Part shown: positions 22,669 to 32,300 of the stretch, one piece after another | Layout of the letters: every line of letters begins with the position of its first letter | Position numbering within the stretch: the first letter of the stretch is position 1 | Origin: Durusdinium trenchii | Taxonomy: Eukaryota > Sar > Dinophyceae > Suessiales > Symbiodiniaceae | DNA length: 64,000 nucleotides | Assembly (NCBI GenBank): GCA_963970005.1 | Contig: CAXAMN010020890.1 | Coordinates: forward strand, 890,757-954,756 | Direction: 5' to 3' | Made by a program: the position numbers and the translations under genes | Notes under the pieces: model-generated | Databases searched by the model: none | Told to the model about the DNA's origin: nothing | What the model saw: only the letters and a program-made list of their open reading frames with translations

Positions 22669-22840
22669 GATACTGTATGCCGGTCTATCCTATTAGCAGT
22701 AACAGTGGATGATGATGGTTAGGTTTCAGGCCTTTCTCTGAAATGATAATTGCCAATTGCTTACCAACAGTTACTGGCAATAGGACAGACCCAAACTGCA
22801 GGCATCATGGCCCTTTCAACGCCTTTGGTGCATCGCTTGG

Positions 22841-23344
22841 ATGGTCATTGGACTCAAAACATCCAAGAACATCCCATGGCTTCTTGCTAAGCATCTTCAA
22901 GCCCCCCCAGTGGTGAGTGACCGATTTCATGGCCCCTTCGACCTCAAACATTTGCTTCGAGGAACCTCCGAGGGCCGACACCCCCCTCAGTGGCCCTCGA
23001 TGGCATCGTCCTGCCTGGGGCCACATCGTTGCCCTCCAAACAGGCGCTGGAGGCTGAGTAATTCACCTGAAAGGAGCCACTGGATGGCACTGGATGGTGC
23101 GACGGCCACGGAGCCAGAAGGTTTTTTTGGACTCCAAGGTGTGAAGATGGAACTCCCAGCCACAGGATCGGACTTCGGAAGTCTCCAAAGTTTAGAGGTT
23201 TATACAAAGGTTTTGTCGGACGTTGGACCTGTCTTGGAGAATCCTGATGCAGCCTGTCTGGAAAGTCTTTGGCTTATTTGGTGTGCAAGTCTACTATATA
23301 ATGGTAATTTACTGGCCCAACTGTGGACAAGTGGTCCTAGATGA
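22841..23344 (+). CDS. candidate ORF, 167 codons from ATG
   Basis: A true ATG (MVIGLKTSKNIPWLLAKHLQ) opens a 167-codon frame to TGA. It has a Pro/His/Arg-rich middle and a helical acidic end (SLQSLEVYTKVLSDVGPVLE, then ACLESLWLIWCASLL). Length is above chance. An antisense 73-codon frame at 22805-23026 also looks protein-like. An internal intron cannot be excluded. No family recognised. Confidence 0.38.
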   Translation: MVIGLKTSKNIPWLLAKHLQAPPVVSDRFHGPFDLKHLLRGTSEGRHPPQWPSMASSCLGPHRCPPNRRWRLSNSPERSHWMALDGATATEPEGFFGLQGVKMELPATGSDFGSLQSLEVYTKVLSDVGPVLENPDAACLESLWLIWCASLLYNGNLLAQLWTSGPR

Positions 23345-23507
23345 TTCACATGGAGGGAGGACATGCGGCTGTGGCATAGTGTGGCTCCATACAAGTAAGC
23401 TCCATTCTCAGATATTTGGGTTGTGTTGGTCTTCTTGATCCACAGCCATCTAGTCCTACAGGATTTTGGGTGGTCAATAAATTCTTGGTCCATCTTGGCT
23501 ATAGGAA

Positions 23508-23837
23508 ATGCTTTTGGTCTTTTTCAAGTCAACCGGGCCGCTCACAACTGCGCACCCCGGGTCGATGTGGTCCCAACAATCCGCGGGGCGCCGGCGCTGC
23601 GGTCTCAGTGGCGTTGGGTGGGGCACTGCACGAGTCCTCTGCACAAGCAAACTGCGGGGGGCTCAACTGGCCCTGGCTGCACTGCAGTTGCGCCACTGTT
23701 GGCGAGTAACCTCCCAGCGACGACGCGCCCGCAGCGGGCGCGGGCAAATGACGCAGGCTGTTTCGACCGGTGACCGAAGTGCGTCGTTCTTGCATCACAT
23801 GATGTTTGGGAATTCAGCTCCGAGCAAGGCCTTTTAG
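23508..23837 (+). CDS. GC-rich exon-like island, frame uncertain
   Basis: Three plus frames and two minus frames are open across 23530-23760. The longest plus frame ends VTSQRRRARSGRGQMTQAV, then HHMMFGNSAPSKAF and stop. Another plus frame with the strongest G/C third bases reads GAAVSVALGGALHESSAQ and stops near 23710. The island is probably an exon, but frame and strand are undecided. Confidence 0.24.
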   Translation: MLLVFFKSTGPLTTAHPGSMWSQQSAGRRRCGLSGVGWGTARVLCTSKLRGAQLALAALQLRHCWRVTSQRRRARSGRGQMTQAVSTGDRSASFLHHMMFGNSAPSKAF

Positions 23838-23969
23838 AGGATGCTAGCATGGGCACCCTTGCTGCGTGAGCCGCAGCTGAGATGGTCTGAGTAGGTCACT
23901 AGGACGATAGAACGTGGATTGTTCATCCGTCCTCTCGTCTGGCTGAGTCCTCGACAGCCAATCCAATGA

Positions 23970-24350
23970 ATGTCCAAAGCTGTGATGTCAAGACGATTGA
24001 AATTGGAAACACCGCTTCGAAGCACAGGTTCAAATCCAAAGAGAAAAACGACAAACCCTGTGCGTGTCCTCCGTTTTGATTTGTTGATGGTGCCCCACAA
24101 AAACGTGTATGACTGCAGAATGGAACTGCATCAGAAATGGACCATCTTCATCAACCCCAATATTGACCCCATCCACCCGGCGGAAGCGCCAAACGAAGCG
24201 CCAACGAACCGCCCGGCTTCGGAATTTGCCACGAAACTCTCTGGCAGCATGGCCAACTCCCTTCAAGGCCCGCGGGCCATGAGCCATGAGATGAACTCCA
24301 TGAGCAAAAACAAAATAAAACCATACAAAACCCAGATCTGCAAACCGTGA
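23970..24350 (+). CDS. candidate ORF, 126 codons from ATG
   Basis: A true ATG (MSKAVMSRRLKLETPLRSTG) opens a basic 126-codon protein with a central segment MELHQKWTIFINPNIDPI. A Pro/Ala/Glu linker and a Met/Ser/Lys-rich end (HEMNSMSKNKIKPYKTQ) follow. An 85-codon minus frame from ATG at 24287 (FRRVDGVNIGVDEDGPFLMQ) is a serious alternative. No family recognised. Confidence 0.36.
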   Translation: MSKAVMSRRLKLETPLRSTGSNPKRKTTNPVRVLRFDLLMVPHKNVYDCRMELHQKWTIFINPNIDPIHPAEAPNEAPTNRPASEFATKLSGSMANSLQGPRAMSHEMNSMSKNKIKPYKTQICKP

Positions 24351-24721
24351 AAAGCATGTTCTGAGCCATCGCTGAAAACACTCTGAAACATGACACCTGG
24401 CTCGGATTGCCCGTTGTTGTCAGCATCCAGTAATCTTGAGCGGCACCGACAACTGGCGCCTTCTTGACAAATGGTGCTGCAAGCAGTGCCACTCTCAATC
24501 AGCGAACCCTCCATGCAGCTGATCGTCCTCAGTGGTGAAACCCACCACTAAAACACACGGAGAGGAAACTCCCAAAGCAAACACCTGCTTTAACAGATTG
24601 TGGGAATTGTCTCGTGCACCACTAAGGCTAGGACTGGGGTACCATCCGGGGTTCATGGGTTTGTAAGTGACGTTCCTCATCTTTCATCTGAGTTTTGCAA
24701 AGTCTGGTGGCCGACCTATCA

Positions 24722-25072
24722 TCAGTTCAAGCATTCTCCTCCTTCTGCGAAAATGTGTGTCTTCGCCATGGTGACCAACCTCCCGCAAATTCCGGATTCA
24801 CACAACTCCCATGTACCTCCCCCGCCCTCCGATGCCGCATCGCTCCACCCGCCCCGCCTGGCGTAGGCCACGTCCTGCGGCGCGGCGCAGGGGCGCTCCA
24901 CCGTGACAAGGCGCGCGTCCGCCGCGGCCAGGCCGTCACCTGGGGAGGCGACAGGGAGGGCCGGCCCGAGCTTCGTCTTCGCCGAGCGAAGACGTCGAGG
25001 CCACAGGGCTGAAGTGGAGAAGATTGAAATGCCAAGGGATTTCTTTCGGCCAGGTGAGGTCCGACGTTTTCA
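24722..25072 (-). CDS. candidate exon without ATG, about 116 codons
   Basis: A minus frame with no usable start is open from about 25072 to TGA at 24722. The core reads KLGPALPVASPGDGLAAADA, RLVTVERPCAAPQDVAYARR and a Gly-rich stretch, with about nine in ten codons ending in G/C. It is missed by start-based ORF finding. Competing frames are plus 24903-25142 (MPRDFFRPGEVRRFQVVGV) and minus 24727-25095. Confidence 0.34.
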
Positions 25073-25149
25073 GGTCGTGGGGGTTTTGAACCCATGGGCG
25101 GTGTTAGGTGTCACCGTTTTTCGAGCGGCTGCTGGGAGCTGAGAGTGAC

Positions 25150-26150
25150 AACCTCCAACTAGCAACAAAGCCGTTCTTACTGTACGCTCTGAGTCCCCGG
25201 ACACCACCAGTGTTCAGCAGAAACACATCATCACACAATGGCTGTTGGAATCCTAGAGAATTACTGTAGGGTCAAAGGTGAGGAACAAGATTACTGTCAC
25301 CAGCTTTGTCCTGTCACCAGATCCGATCATGATTTTTGTGGAAGCAGACACATATCCTTTCCCTATGATGATTTGGATTCATTTGGTTCATTTTCCAGTG
25401 TGATTCATTTGGATTCATTTAGTGGATCACGGTATGGACTCACACTGGACTCACACTGAGATTGGGGATTGCTCAAGTGTCTGATGGACCCCACTGCCGT
25501 GACCAGAGGCCTGCTTCCTAGGCACTGCCTGCCGTGACCCAGAGGCTCCAGCGTTGGCTCGTGGGAATATCCAAGGTGAGTGGTCCCAGAGAGGTGCAAA
25601 ACCTCAATAGCTTAGCAGCACCTTGTTACAGCCATGCACCTTGCTACTAGTAGCTTCTTGCTACTAGTGGAAATGGCCTCCAACCTAATAGCGATGGCCT
25701 CCAACCTAGTAGCTTCTTATTCCTAGTAGCTTCTAGTCTCAATAGCAATGATCCGCAAGGTTTTTCTGTGACCCGCTGAACAATACTGAACGTTCTCGCG
25801 TGGAAGTATCACATGCAAGCTGCAAGCATCTGAAAGTTGTGAGTTCGACCGTTGTATGAACTGACCCTCTGCCAAATCTTCCTCACATTTCCTGACTGTC
25901 AATGATGGTCATTGTCCCTGTGCGAAGACTACGCCACGGCAGTGGCGTAAGACTGCTGTTCTCACATGGGAAGGGCTGTCGTTCATGGGTTCAGCCACTA
26001 CAAGGGTGTCAAAAGCAGCAAGGTAAATCGGCTACATTGCATAGAAATGTATCTTTATTTAATATGAAGTACGGTCAAAATTTATTATGTGTGGCTGTTG
26101 CATCCTCAGATTTGTGAGTCCCCTATCGGCATCTTCCTACTTAAAATCCC
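25150..26150. other. no gene seen
   Basis: Short direct repeats and the ATGGCCTCC motif only. Confidence 0.5.
25665..25735. repeat. ATGGCCTCCAACCTAATAG repeats
   Basis: Two adjacent copies of an ATGGCCTCCAACCTARTAG unit mixed with TAGTAGCTTCTT words. Related copies lie at 50598-50640 and weakly at 4328-4400. Confidence 0.75.
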
Positions 26151-26191
26151 CGACTCAATAGCTTTCAAGTGCAGCCTCTCCCCGCCGTGGA

Positions 26192-26488
26192 GTGTTGTGG
26201 GCTCCACGGGCCCCACGAGCATGCGTCGTGTGCAAGGAGCTGCTTTTGAGAGACCAAGTCATTGGAGTCCGAGACCAAACATCGGGAGGTGTCACCTTGG
26301 TAGCTGGTGAAGAAGATTCTTTTTCGGCCACCCAAATGCAAATGATACCATTGTTCACCTCTGGTGGCCTGAAGCTGGGAGCCTTGAACAACTTTGAACA
26401 TATCAGTGACCACCGAGAACTTGGTGATGCTTCAAACATCTTCAAACCACATAGAGCAAGGTTCTCCGCTGACAAACAACCGCGTTAA
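26192..26488 (+). CDS. candidate exon, strand uncertain
   Basis: The plus frame of 98 codons reads CKELLLRDQVIGVRDQTSGG, VTLVAGEEDSFSATQMQM and GGLKLGALNNFEHISDHREL before TAA. The minus strand holds a 106-codon Ser/Pro/Lys-rich frame (26155-26475). I favour plus on amino-acid balance. No splice signal decides it. Confidence 0.3.
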   Translation: MLWAPRAPRACVVCKELLLRDQVIGVRDQTSGGVTLVAGEEDSFSATQMQMIPLFTSGGLKLGALNNFEHISDHRELGDASNIFKPHRARFSADKQPR

Positions 26489-26673
26489 TGCTGTCATTAC
26501 CAGTCTCAGGGCCCAGAAAACAAAAACGCGACCATCACCGAACCAACCTGGCAGGAGACTTGCAATCACCAAAAGACACCAAGACCAGGAAAAGGACGAG
26601 GCAAGAACTAGGATGAAAGGATGAACACCACAAGAAGAACAACTCTCAACATCCAGAAACAGAAAAGGACACC

Positions 26674-26994
26674 TTAAGAAACTAAAGAACCCCCCATTCC
26701 CACGACCCATTCATCAAGTCCCTCCTCCACATCCGCGTGGCTGGCATCATGAAGGGTTGCTGCTGGATGCACTTGAAAGGCCTCCGACAAATGAGTGACC
26801 TCCTGGGCGGGTTCCATCGTCCCCCGTCCCCCGGACGTTGAAGGTCCCATGTCGCAGGCGAGGCCAGGCTCGGTCGTGTCAGTGTGGCGGTCGCGTGGCG
26901 GGCCGTTCGTCCTGAAGGCTTTCGACCAGTGGGTGTGCATGGTTTTCTCTTTGTTTACCCAGGAAAGGACTTCTGTGGGGCCATGATGAATCAC
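26674..26994 (-). CDS. candidate ORF, 106 codons from ATG, acidic C-terminus
   Basis: A true ATG (MIHHGPTEVLSWVNKEKTMH) opens a frame with an Arg/Asp/Thr-rich middle, a Gly-rich turn and an acidic end (HDASHADVEEGLDEWVVG). Third bases are strongly G/C. A plus frame of 63 codons at 26795-26986 is also GC-biased. I prefer minus for its length and start codon. No family recognised. Confidence 0.4.
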   Translation of the reverse strand: MIHHGPTEVLSWVNKEKTMHTHWSKAFRTNGPPRDRHTDTTEPGLACDMGPSTSGGRGTMEPAQEVTHLSEAFQVHPAATLHDASHADVEEGLDEWVVGMGGSLVS

Positions 26995-27036
26995 GGATCA
27001 TGGAGGGGTCCCATAACTGGTGAGACATGGTGAGAT

Positions 27037-27387
27037 ATGGTGCCTAGCTTGAGGGCGAAACGAAGAGGGCGTTTTGGAAAGCACAGGTGTTCTAGGACCT
27101 GGTCCACTTATGATGTAGGATCCATGTTGCTCCTTCATCTTGATCTACGCATATCTACGCGTGGAAGGATCAAGGATCCAACCCAAGGCGGTCCTTCGTT
27201 GGTGCTTCGACATCCGGAGGATCTCGATGAATCGATGAATCGAGTCCGGGAGTTTCTTCGATGGAAAACCGGGCAAACTCGCTCCGTTCGATGGAGAAAA
27301 ACAAGGCTCAAAAAGGTGGAAGAGATGTTTGACACCTTGGGACACCATGGGACACCTTGGGACACCCGAAATGGGTCTCCCATTTAA
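27037..27387 (+). CDS. candidate ORF, 116 codons from ATG, basic
   Basis: A true ATG (MVPSLRAKRRGRFGKHRCSR) opens a basic protein with MLLLHLDLRISTRG and a charged helical segment (HPEDLDESMNRVREFLRWK). A Lys/Arg stretch and a short 10-bp DNA tandem repeat encoding TLGHHGTPWDT close it. Two minus frames overlap. Length and start give moderate support. No family recognised. Confidence 0.38.
   Translation: MVPSLRAKRRGRFGKHRCSRTWSTYDVGSMLLLHLDLRISTRGRIKDPTQGGPSLVLRHPEDLDESMNRVREFLRWKTGQTRSVRWRKTRLKKVEEMFDTLGHHGTPWDTRNGSPI
27331..27366. repeat. 10-bp tandem repeat GACACCTTGG
   Basis: Three and a half copies inside the 27037-27387 candidate frame. Confidence 0.9.
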
Positions 27388-27965
27388 GGAGATCCCCTTC
27401 CACACGACAGCGTCCTTGAAAAGCACATGCAGCGCATTACGTGCGCATGCAGCGCGCGCATGAAAATCATAGTTGACACAGCATCGCTTCGGTCTTCAGG
27501 GGCGCTCCAAGCTGTGTAGGTACACTGGAAGCTCACAAACCTACCAGCAGCCCATGTCATGTTCTACTTCCGGCAGAAGTTTGCTGCATAGTCAGGACGT
27601 GCATCATTTTTTTGAAGTATGTGTGGAAAACAATGCACTCTCTCCAACATAGCGTGGAAGTTGAAGAACATCCCTGGTAATGGCAAAGGACCTGTTTGAT
27701 CTGCTTTATGTGACAGTTTGTATTGGCTTCCAAAAGGGCACCCCCAGGGATAGAAAGGGTTTCTTCCAGCAAGTTGCCAGAAAATGACTGTTGCGCCAAG
27801 GGGCAGACTGCGCTTGAAGCAAATCAGCTCCTGAGGCTGTGTTGTTCAGGCCGTTGATTTGTCTAATTATAGATACATTCCTGGTTCATTGGAGGTCAAC
27901 AGGGTGACTTTGGGGTAAACGACCCGGGCGACACTCACTTCGGGGCGTCCCGAAGTAAAAGGCCA

Positions 27966-28259
27966 TCAATATCCCAGGAGAATGATGTCCAAAGAATTCC
28001 TCCAAAACCGCAACATCTGTATAGATTCCAGATCATGAATGCCCCGTATCTGCTCGCCGCCCAAGTTGCAGAAGTTTGGATGTGCCAGTGGAGGGTGGAT
28101 GTCTTTGAGGTGGCACCACATCCAGCCATGTATGTTTTGATTTTTCTTTTTGGGCCACTGGATGGATGTGGTGGTGTGTGGGCACGCGTTCATGGAAAAA
28201 GGCTCCACGGACTGGAGAACCTGCTCATCGCTTCGCATCTTCAATCTGAAACATCCCAT
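27966..28259 (-). CDS. candidate exon following 28260-28688
   Basis: A minus frame of 97 codons from ATG reads MRSDEQVLQSVEPFSMNACP, a Lys/Asn segment, HPPLAHPNFCNLGGEQIRG and LRFWRNSLDIILLGY. It starts where the 28260-28688 frame stops, with a TTTCAG acceptor at 28245, so the two may be exons of one gene. A plus ATG frame (28035-28415, MNAPYLLAAQVAEVWMCQW) is the alternative. Confidence 0.33.
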   Translation of the reverse strand: MGCFRLKMRSDEQVLQSVEPFSMNACPHTTTSIQWPKKKNQNIHGWMWCHLKDIHPPLAHPNFCNLGGEQIRGIHDLESIQMLRFWRNSLDIILLGY

Positions 28260-28688
28260 TCAACAGCATTTCTTAAACCTTTCGCCCCAGTTCAATGCCT
28301 CGTCTGGAACAGGAAGCCCAGGAACCCCCCAAAAAACAGCACCATTGTTTCTCTTCCTTTTTCCAGTCCTCCCTCCCATCCCTTCCGTGAACCGAAGCCT
28401 CGCCACCACCGTTGAAAAAATATACTTTGCTTCGAGTGATTCCCAGCCTGAAAGGCGATTTGTGCGGAGTGACGTGATGTTCTGACGCGCAGCATATAGG
28501 ATATACAAGCCACGAGAAATGCTGATGGAAAGGGGGGTTTGGAGGTGGGATGGGTTGGCTTGCAGCCGGGCCTGGAGGTCTTCGGCTGTGGTGGGCTTGG
28601 TGGCGTTCAAGAGGTGGCTGATGTTGAGGAGGGTATCTTGGGGGGGTCCGGTTGGGAGAGCAGGTCGGCGATGCAGGTCGCAATCCAT
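28260..28688 (-). CDS. candidate ORF or first exon, 142 codons from ATG
   Basis: A true ATG (MDCDLHRRPALPTGPPQDTL) follows an ACAG acceptor-like site. Helical segments NISHLLNATKPTTAEDLQAR and LYILYAARQNITSLRTNR follow, with strong G/C third bases in the first 60 codons and weaker bias later. A second minus frame is Pro/His-rich and less convincing. The codon shift suggests that only the 5' half is exon. No family recognised. Confidence 0.42.
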   Translation of the reverse strand: MDCDLHRRPALPTGPPQDTLLNISHLLNATKPTTAEDLQARLQANPSHLQTPLSISISRGLYILYAARQNITSLRTNRLSGWESLEAKYIFSTVVARLRFTEGMGGRTGKRKRNNGAVFWGVPGLPVPDEALNWGERFKKCC

Positions 28689-28902
28689 TCCCCTGTCATT
28701 TCAACTATAGTCGAATCTCAACCCCATATCATATAATCATATTATATATATATATATCCGAGACAGTGTCATCAAGCGTCATCTTTGAGTTGTGGGAGGC
28801 CAAAGCAGAAGCAAGACCTCAGGCGAAGCCAAGCGGCGCGGTGACAGCACTTTGGTTCACACTGTTGGCTTGTAAATGTTCACCTGCAGAGGTAAAGCAT
28901 CT

Positions 28903-29091
28903 TCACCGCGCTTCCACTGTGCGAGTGCCATGGAGGTGCTCGAGCGCTGCGATCACGCAGTCAAGAGTCACCACCACAGTACATGGCGGTGAGCCAGAGC
29001 GGCACGCCTCCGAAGGCCCACAAAGTCTGGCCCAGCACAACGACCAGCTTGCAGCCCATCCAAGGGGTCGGTACAACCAAGTAGCGCCCAC
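28903..29091 (-). CDS. candidate terminal exon, cysteine-rich hydrophobic
   Basis: The minus frame reads GWAASWSLCWARLCGPSEAC, then CTVVVTLDCVIAALEHLHG before TGA. Antisense, a plus frame (28770-28890, SSVIFELWEAKAEARPQAK) ends at a consensus GCAGAG|GTAAAG donor. Strand is therefore unresolved. It lies downstream of the minus exon at 29319-29560 with a 37-40-bp tandem array between them. Confidence 0.28.
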   Translation of the reverse strand: MGATWLYRPLGWAASWSLCWARLCGPSEACRSGSPPCTVVVTLDCVIAALEHLHGTRTVEAR

Positions 29092-29236
29092 TGCGGTCTG
29101 GCGCTTGCTGTTGGGGTCCGGTAGTGCCCACTGCGATCATGCACTTGCAGTTGAGGTCCAGGAGTGCTCACTGGGATCATGCACGTGCAGTTGAGGTATA
29201 GCCCATTGCGATCTGGAGCTGGCAGTTGAGGTGCAG
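29082..29236. repeat. four-copy tandem array, 37-40 bp unit
   Basis: Units begin TAGYGCCCACTGCG and end TTGAGGTCCAG, at 29082-29121, 29122-29161, 29162-29198 and 29199-29236, with about 10-25% divergence. Confidence 0.85.
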
Positions 29237-29318
29237 TAGTCAAGAAGACAAAGAGAGGAGAGGAGGAGAGGAGAAGAGCTCTGATATAAGTAATCTAACA
29301 TAATCTAACAACCCTCAC

Positions 29319-29560
29319 CTGGCAGGTGGAGAAACAAATAAACCCGCCGAAGTCAACGCTGGGGCGGCCAAGGCTCCGAAGGATGAAGTGATGGTGCCCT
29401 GAAGCCATTTAAAATATAGAGTGCCTCGCTCCGCCCAAAAAAGCTCGGCCCCTTCTAGAATAGCGCAGAAGCCGAGGCGGATATCCAGGGGCGTCTTCCA
29501 AAGCTTACAGCTGCGGAGTGGCTTTGTTGAGCTCGTTTGGACAGCCAAGATGGGTCACTC
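29319..29560 (-). CDS. candidate exon ending at a consensus donor
   Basis: The minus frame reads LRSCKLWKTPLDIRLGFCAI, LEGAELFWAERGTLYFKW and GALAAPALTSAGLFVSPPA, ending at CCAG|GTGAGG. Composition and a near-consensus donor support it; the acceptor is not clear. A hydrophobic end could be a membrane span. No family recognised. Confidence 0.4.
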
Positions 29561-29734
29561 AAAGCCACTCGAAATCCGGTAGAACGTGCGTGATTCGTGT
29601 CAAGTACGGACGAACCACTGGCGACGTTTGGTTGGAAACAATGACATCCCGTGTTTGTTCTACTTTTTGAATGGACCTTTTTGCCAGCTTCTAGCCAGAA
29701 TCACCATGTTTTTGGTAAGGTTCCCTCTACAGTA

Positions 29735-30295
29735 TTAGCAGGATTCAACTGCTTCGATCAAGGTGCTATTGCCACCTCCGGCTGCGGTGTCCACCAGGAG
29801 GCTGCGGCCCACGTGGACAACAGAAGGTGAAGACTCCGTGCCTCCAACGAAAGGTGAAGACTCCGTGAACCACCTCCCTGCGGCTCTTTCATCAGAGGAC
29901 CATTGCAGAGCATTCCATGTATATGGTGTATGGGACACGAGTGCGGTGGAAGAGCCAAGCTTTTCGGGTTTGAAAAACCACCTGTTTGGTATCTGGACAA
30001 TGGTAATCATGGACGAGGGACAATGCCATCCACGTAACCATGATGATGTCAAAACATGTTTCATACTCCCGAAATGACATGTTCTAGCTGGATGACATGG
30101 CCACGCGACGAAGGGCCGATGAACTCCTCTGTGAGACATGCGATCGATGAACTCCAAAAAAAGACAGCACACATTGCGTATCTGGACTCTTAGAGGACTG
30201 ATTGCGAACACCTCTACAAGAGGGGGGCCGATTTCACACTCCTTTCCTTGAGACCTGTGCTTACCTGCGTGGAACTCTGCATGGATATTGTGCAA
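29735..30295 (-). CDS. candidate ORF, 186 codons
   Basis: A long unbroken minus frame contains LVEVFAISPLRVQIRNVCCL, GVHRPFVAWPCHPARTCHF and WFFKPEKLGSSTALVSHTP. A duplicated TESSPF/TESSPS motif comes from a 17-bp DNA repeat, and VGRSLLVDTAAGGG lies near the end. No clear start codon. Length is above chance, but codon bias is mild and the duplicated segment argues for caution. No family recognised. Confidence 0.35.
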   Translation of the reverse strand: MHNIHAEFHAGKHRSQGKECEIGPPLVEVFAISPLRVQIRNVCCLFLEFIDRMSHRGVHRPFVAWPCHPARTCHFGSMKHVLTSSWLRGWHCPSSMITIVQIPNRWFFKPEKLGSSTALVSHTPYTWNALQWSSDERAAGRWFTESSPFVGGTESSPSVVHVGRSLLVDTAAGGGNSTLIEAVESC

Positions 30296-30643
30296 ACGTT
30301 GGCTGCTTCATAGGTGGCTGTGATTTCCAAGATCGAGTCAGGAGTCGTCACCCCCTTAAAATCCTAGTGCAGAACATTTTGAGTCCAAGAGGTACACACG
30401 CCCAGGGCTATTGTCTTGGTAACACGTAACACCTGATAAGAAGGTTGGTCTTAGACAAAAAGCTCGAAAAGAAAGCTACAAACACAGCAGCACACCCAAA
30501 AACAACCTCTGATGTCCGTTGAATCCAGCTGAATGCCCCCTTCTTATTCGATGGAGAAACAACATAGAAACGCAAAAAAACATTCAAGAACACACAAAAC
30601 AAAACATAAACAACAAAATGAAAGCACACATCCTACAAACAGC

Positions 30644-30847
30644 CTACACACGCGCACAACGCATGCACTGCAGTAAACCCCCGCCAGGTCCCTCCGTCCA
30701 TCCTCGCCTATCAACAGCAGCGCGGCGCTTCGAGTCTCGGCGCTCCAGCGGTTCACTCCTCGCGCGGGACGGGTGCGGGCAGTCGTTTCCAAAAGCTAAG
30801 CAGCTGCAAAGGTCCTTGGGGAATTTCCTGAGGCTAAGTCTTTTCAT
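30644..30847 (-). CDS. candidate small ORF, 67 codons from ATG
   Basis: A true ATG (MKRLSLRKFPKDLCSCLAF) opens a Cys/Arg-rich frame with increasing G/C third bases toward the end (SEPLERRDSKRRAAVDRRG). Two other frames are open on the same island. Low support. Confidence 0.24.
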   Translation of the reverse strand: MKRLSLRKFPKDLCSCLAFGNDCPHPSRARSEPLERRDSKRRAAVDRRGWTEGPGGGLLQCMRCARV

Positions 30848-30859
30848 GGTCTTATAAAT

Positions 30860-31400
30860 GGTCCATCTCTTCCTGTCCTTGCCGCCTGTCCTTGAGTCGG
30901 ACAGGGTCTTTGAGGTCTTTATATAATCCGGTTTGACTGTTTGATCTGATCGATGTGTTCTTCGACCAGATTCTAGGTGTCCGTTTGACTTCTTTCTTCA
31001 ACTTTCTTCCATCTTCCAGGAGTTGAGGCCTCACAGACGTTCAAGGTATCAAAACCATGGACAAGTCATGAAGCAAACATATTCTACAACCACTCTTGCC
31101 TGGTCAAATACCATCAAGTACTCATTCCTTCAAGCTCGGAAGTGCTGATCAAGGGAAACAGCCTTGTTCTCAGCCGATCAAAGCAGTACCTTCCTTTAAG
31201 ACTCCGGAAAACCAGTGCTTGAGGTAAATCATCTTCGACAATGAAGCCGGCGTGAAAAAACATGAAACAACTGTGCCTGTGTCAAACTCGTCCATCAACA
31301 GTAGTATAGAAAATGTATAGACCATAGAGGAAGATGGCACTGGCACCTACTCTGATGTCTTTCGGATGGGGGTCCATTTTTTCACCACCCAACTTGAGGT
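30860..31400. other. no gene seen
   Basis: AT-richer sequence with short frames only. Confidence 0.5.
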
Positions 31401-31441
31401 AACTTGTGAATCTAACCTCTCAACTCACTATTATGTTTTAC

Positions 31442-31829
31442 TTGTAGCCTTATCGGGCACCCGCCTGTGAGCAGCCGCACGTCCACCACGAAGAAGACGT
31501 GATCCTTGACACGTCGTCGGACCCTGTCGGACCCGGGTCCGGTCGCCGGAGCCTTTTCTGAAGCGCAACCAACAACAAGCAAACTGATGGGAAAAAAACA
31601 ACAACTGACTTGGTCCAAGCTTTATAGACTTATGTTTTACTGTTTTACTTTGAGTCTCTTCACGGCCTCAACTGCATCGTTCCCTGTTTGGTCTCCGACA
31701 TGGTGCGGCCTAGAGACCGAGCTGGACCGTCGGGGTAGCTGGAGCAAAGGAGTGGGAGCCGCCAGACCCAAGTCCGTCCAGGCTGAGAACCTTGGTGTGG
31801 CGATCCTCCAGTTCAGTGGGGCCAAGTGA
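31442..31829. CDS. exon-like island with competing strands
   Basis: On minus, 31557-31442 reads VRRRVKDHVFFVVDVRLLTG between a CTTCAG acceptor and a CAA|GTAAAA donor, with very high G/C third bases. On plus, 31506-31829 is open for 107 codons with a hydrophobic core (LMFYCFTLSLFTASTASF) and LGVAILQFSGAK at the end. Both are good candidates and they overlap only at 31506-31557. Confidence 0.3.
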
Positions 31830-32139
31830 AGTCGCTATGAATCTGAATGAATCCTGGCAGGTGGTCTTGGTGAAACTTCTGGTGATTTTGGCGGAACTTC
31901 TGGTGATTTCTATGGAAGAATGGCCAGGTAGCCATGACTCCATCAGGTCCTTAGCCCCTTCTTGTTGGGGTCTTCAGAAAAGGGAAGTGATCTGCACACA
32001 AGGAAAGACCATGCCGGACAAGAAACGACCTATGTCCAGAACATCACGAACACATAGCGAACACCACACCGAAAAGTGTATAGTACAGAGTCCAACATCG
32101 ATGGTTAGGAGACGGACATCGATGGTGAGACGGACGTGA
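31710..32139. CDS. overlapping antisense candidate frames
   Basis: On minus, 31943-31710 is an ATG frame of 77 codons (MESWLPGHSSIEITRSSAK, then LEDRHTKVLSLDGLGSGG). On plus, 31792-32139 is 115 codons with ESWQVVLVKLLVILAELLV, a possible membrane span, and a basic tail. An 18-bp tandem repeat (GAAACTTCTGGTGATTTT type) lies in the overlap. I cannot decide between strands. Confidence 0.26.
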
Positions 32140-32300
32140 ACTCTTCAGAAGTCTTCAACCCCGATTGGTCAGGCCGTTCTGAGAGGACGGCCGCCCCCTG
32201 GATTTGAGGTTTGACACACCAAATTGACCGTGGAAAAGAGCATTGACAGGAAGCTTGTGATATTTAAGTCGGGTGTTCTATGTTTCATGCAAAACACGTT

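Noticed and set aside
24020-24050. B-box-like GGTTCAAATCC as a tRNA
   Set aside because: No matching A box, acceptor stem or anticodon arm at the right distance.
28652-29194. 180-codon plus frame
   Set aside because: Crosses a TA microsatellite and part of the 40-bp tandem array; only the 28770-28890 part looks coding, and it is noted as an alternative.
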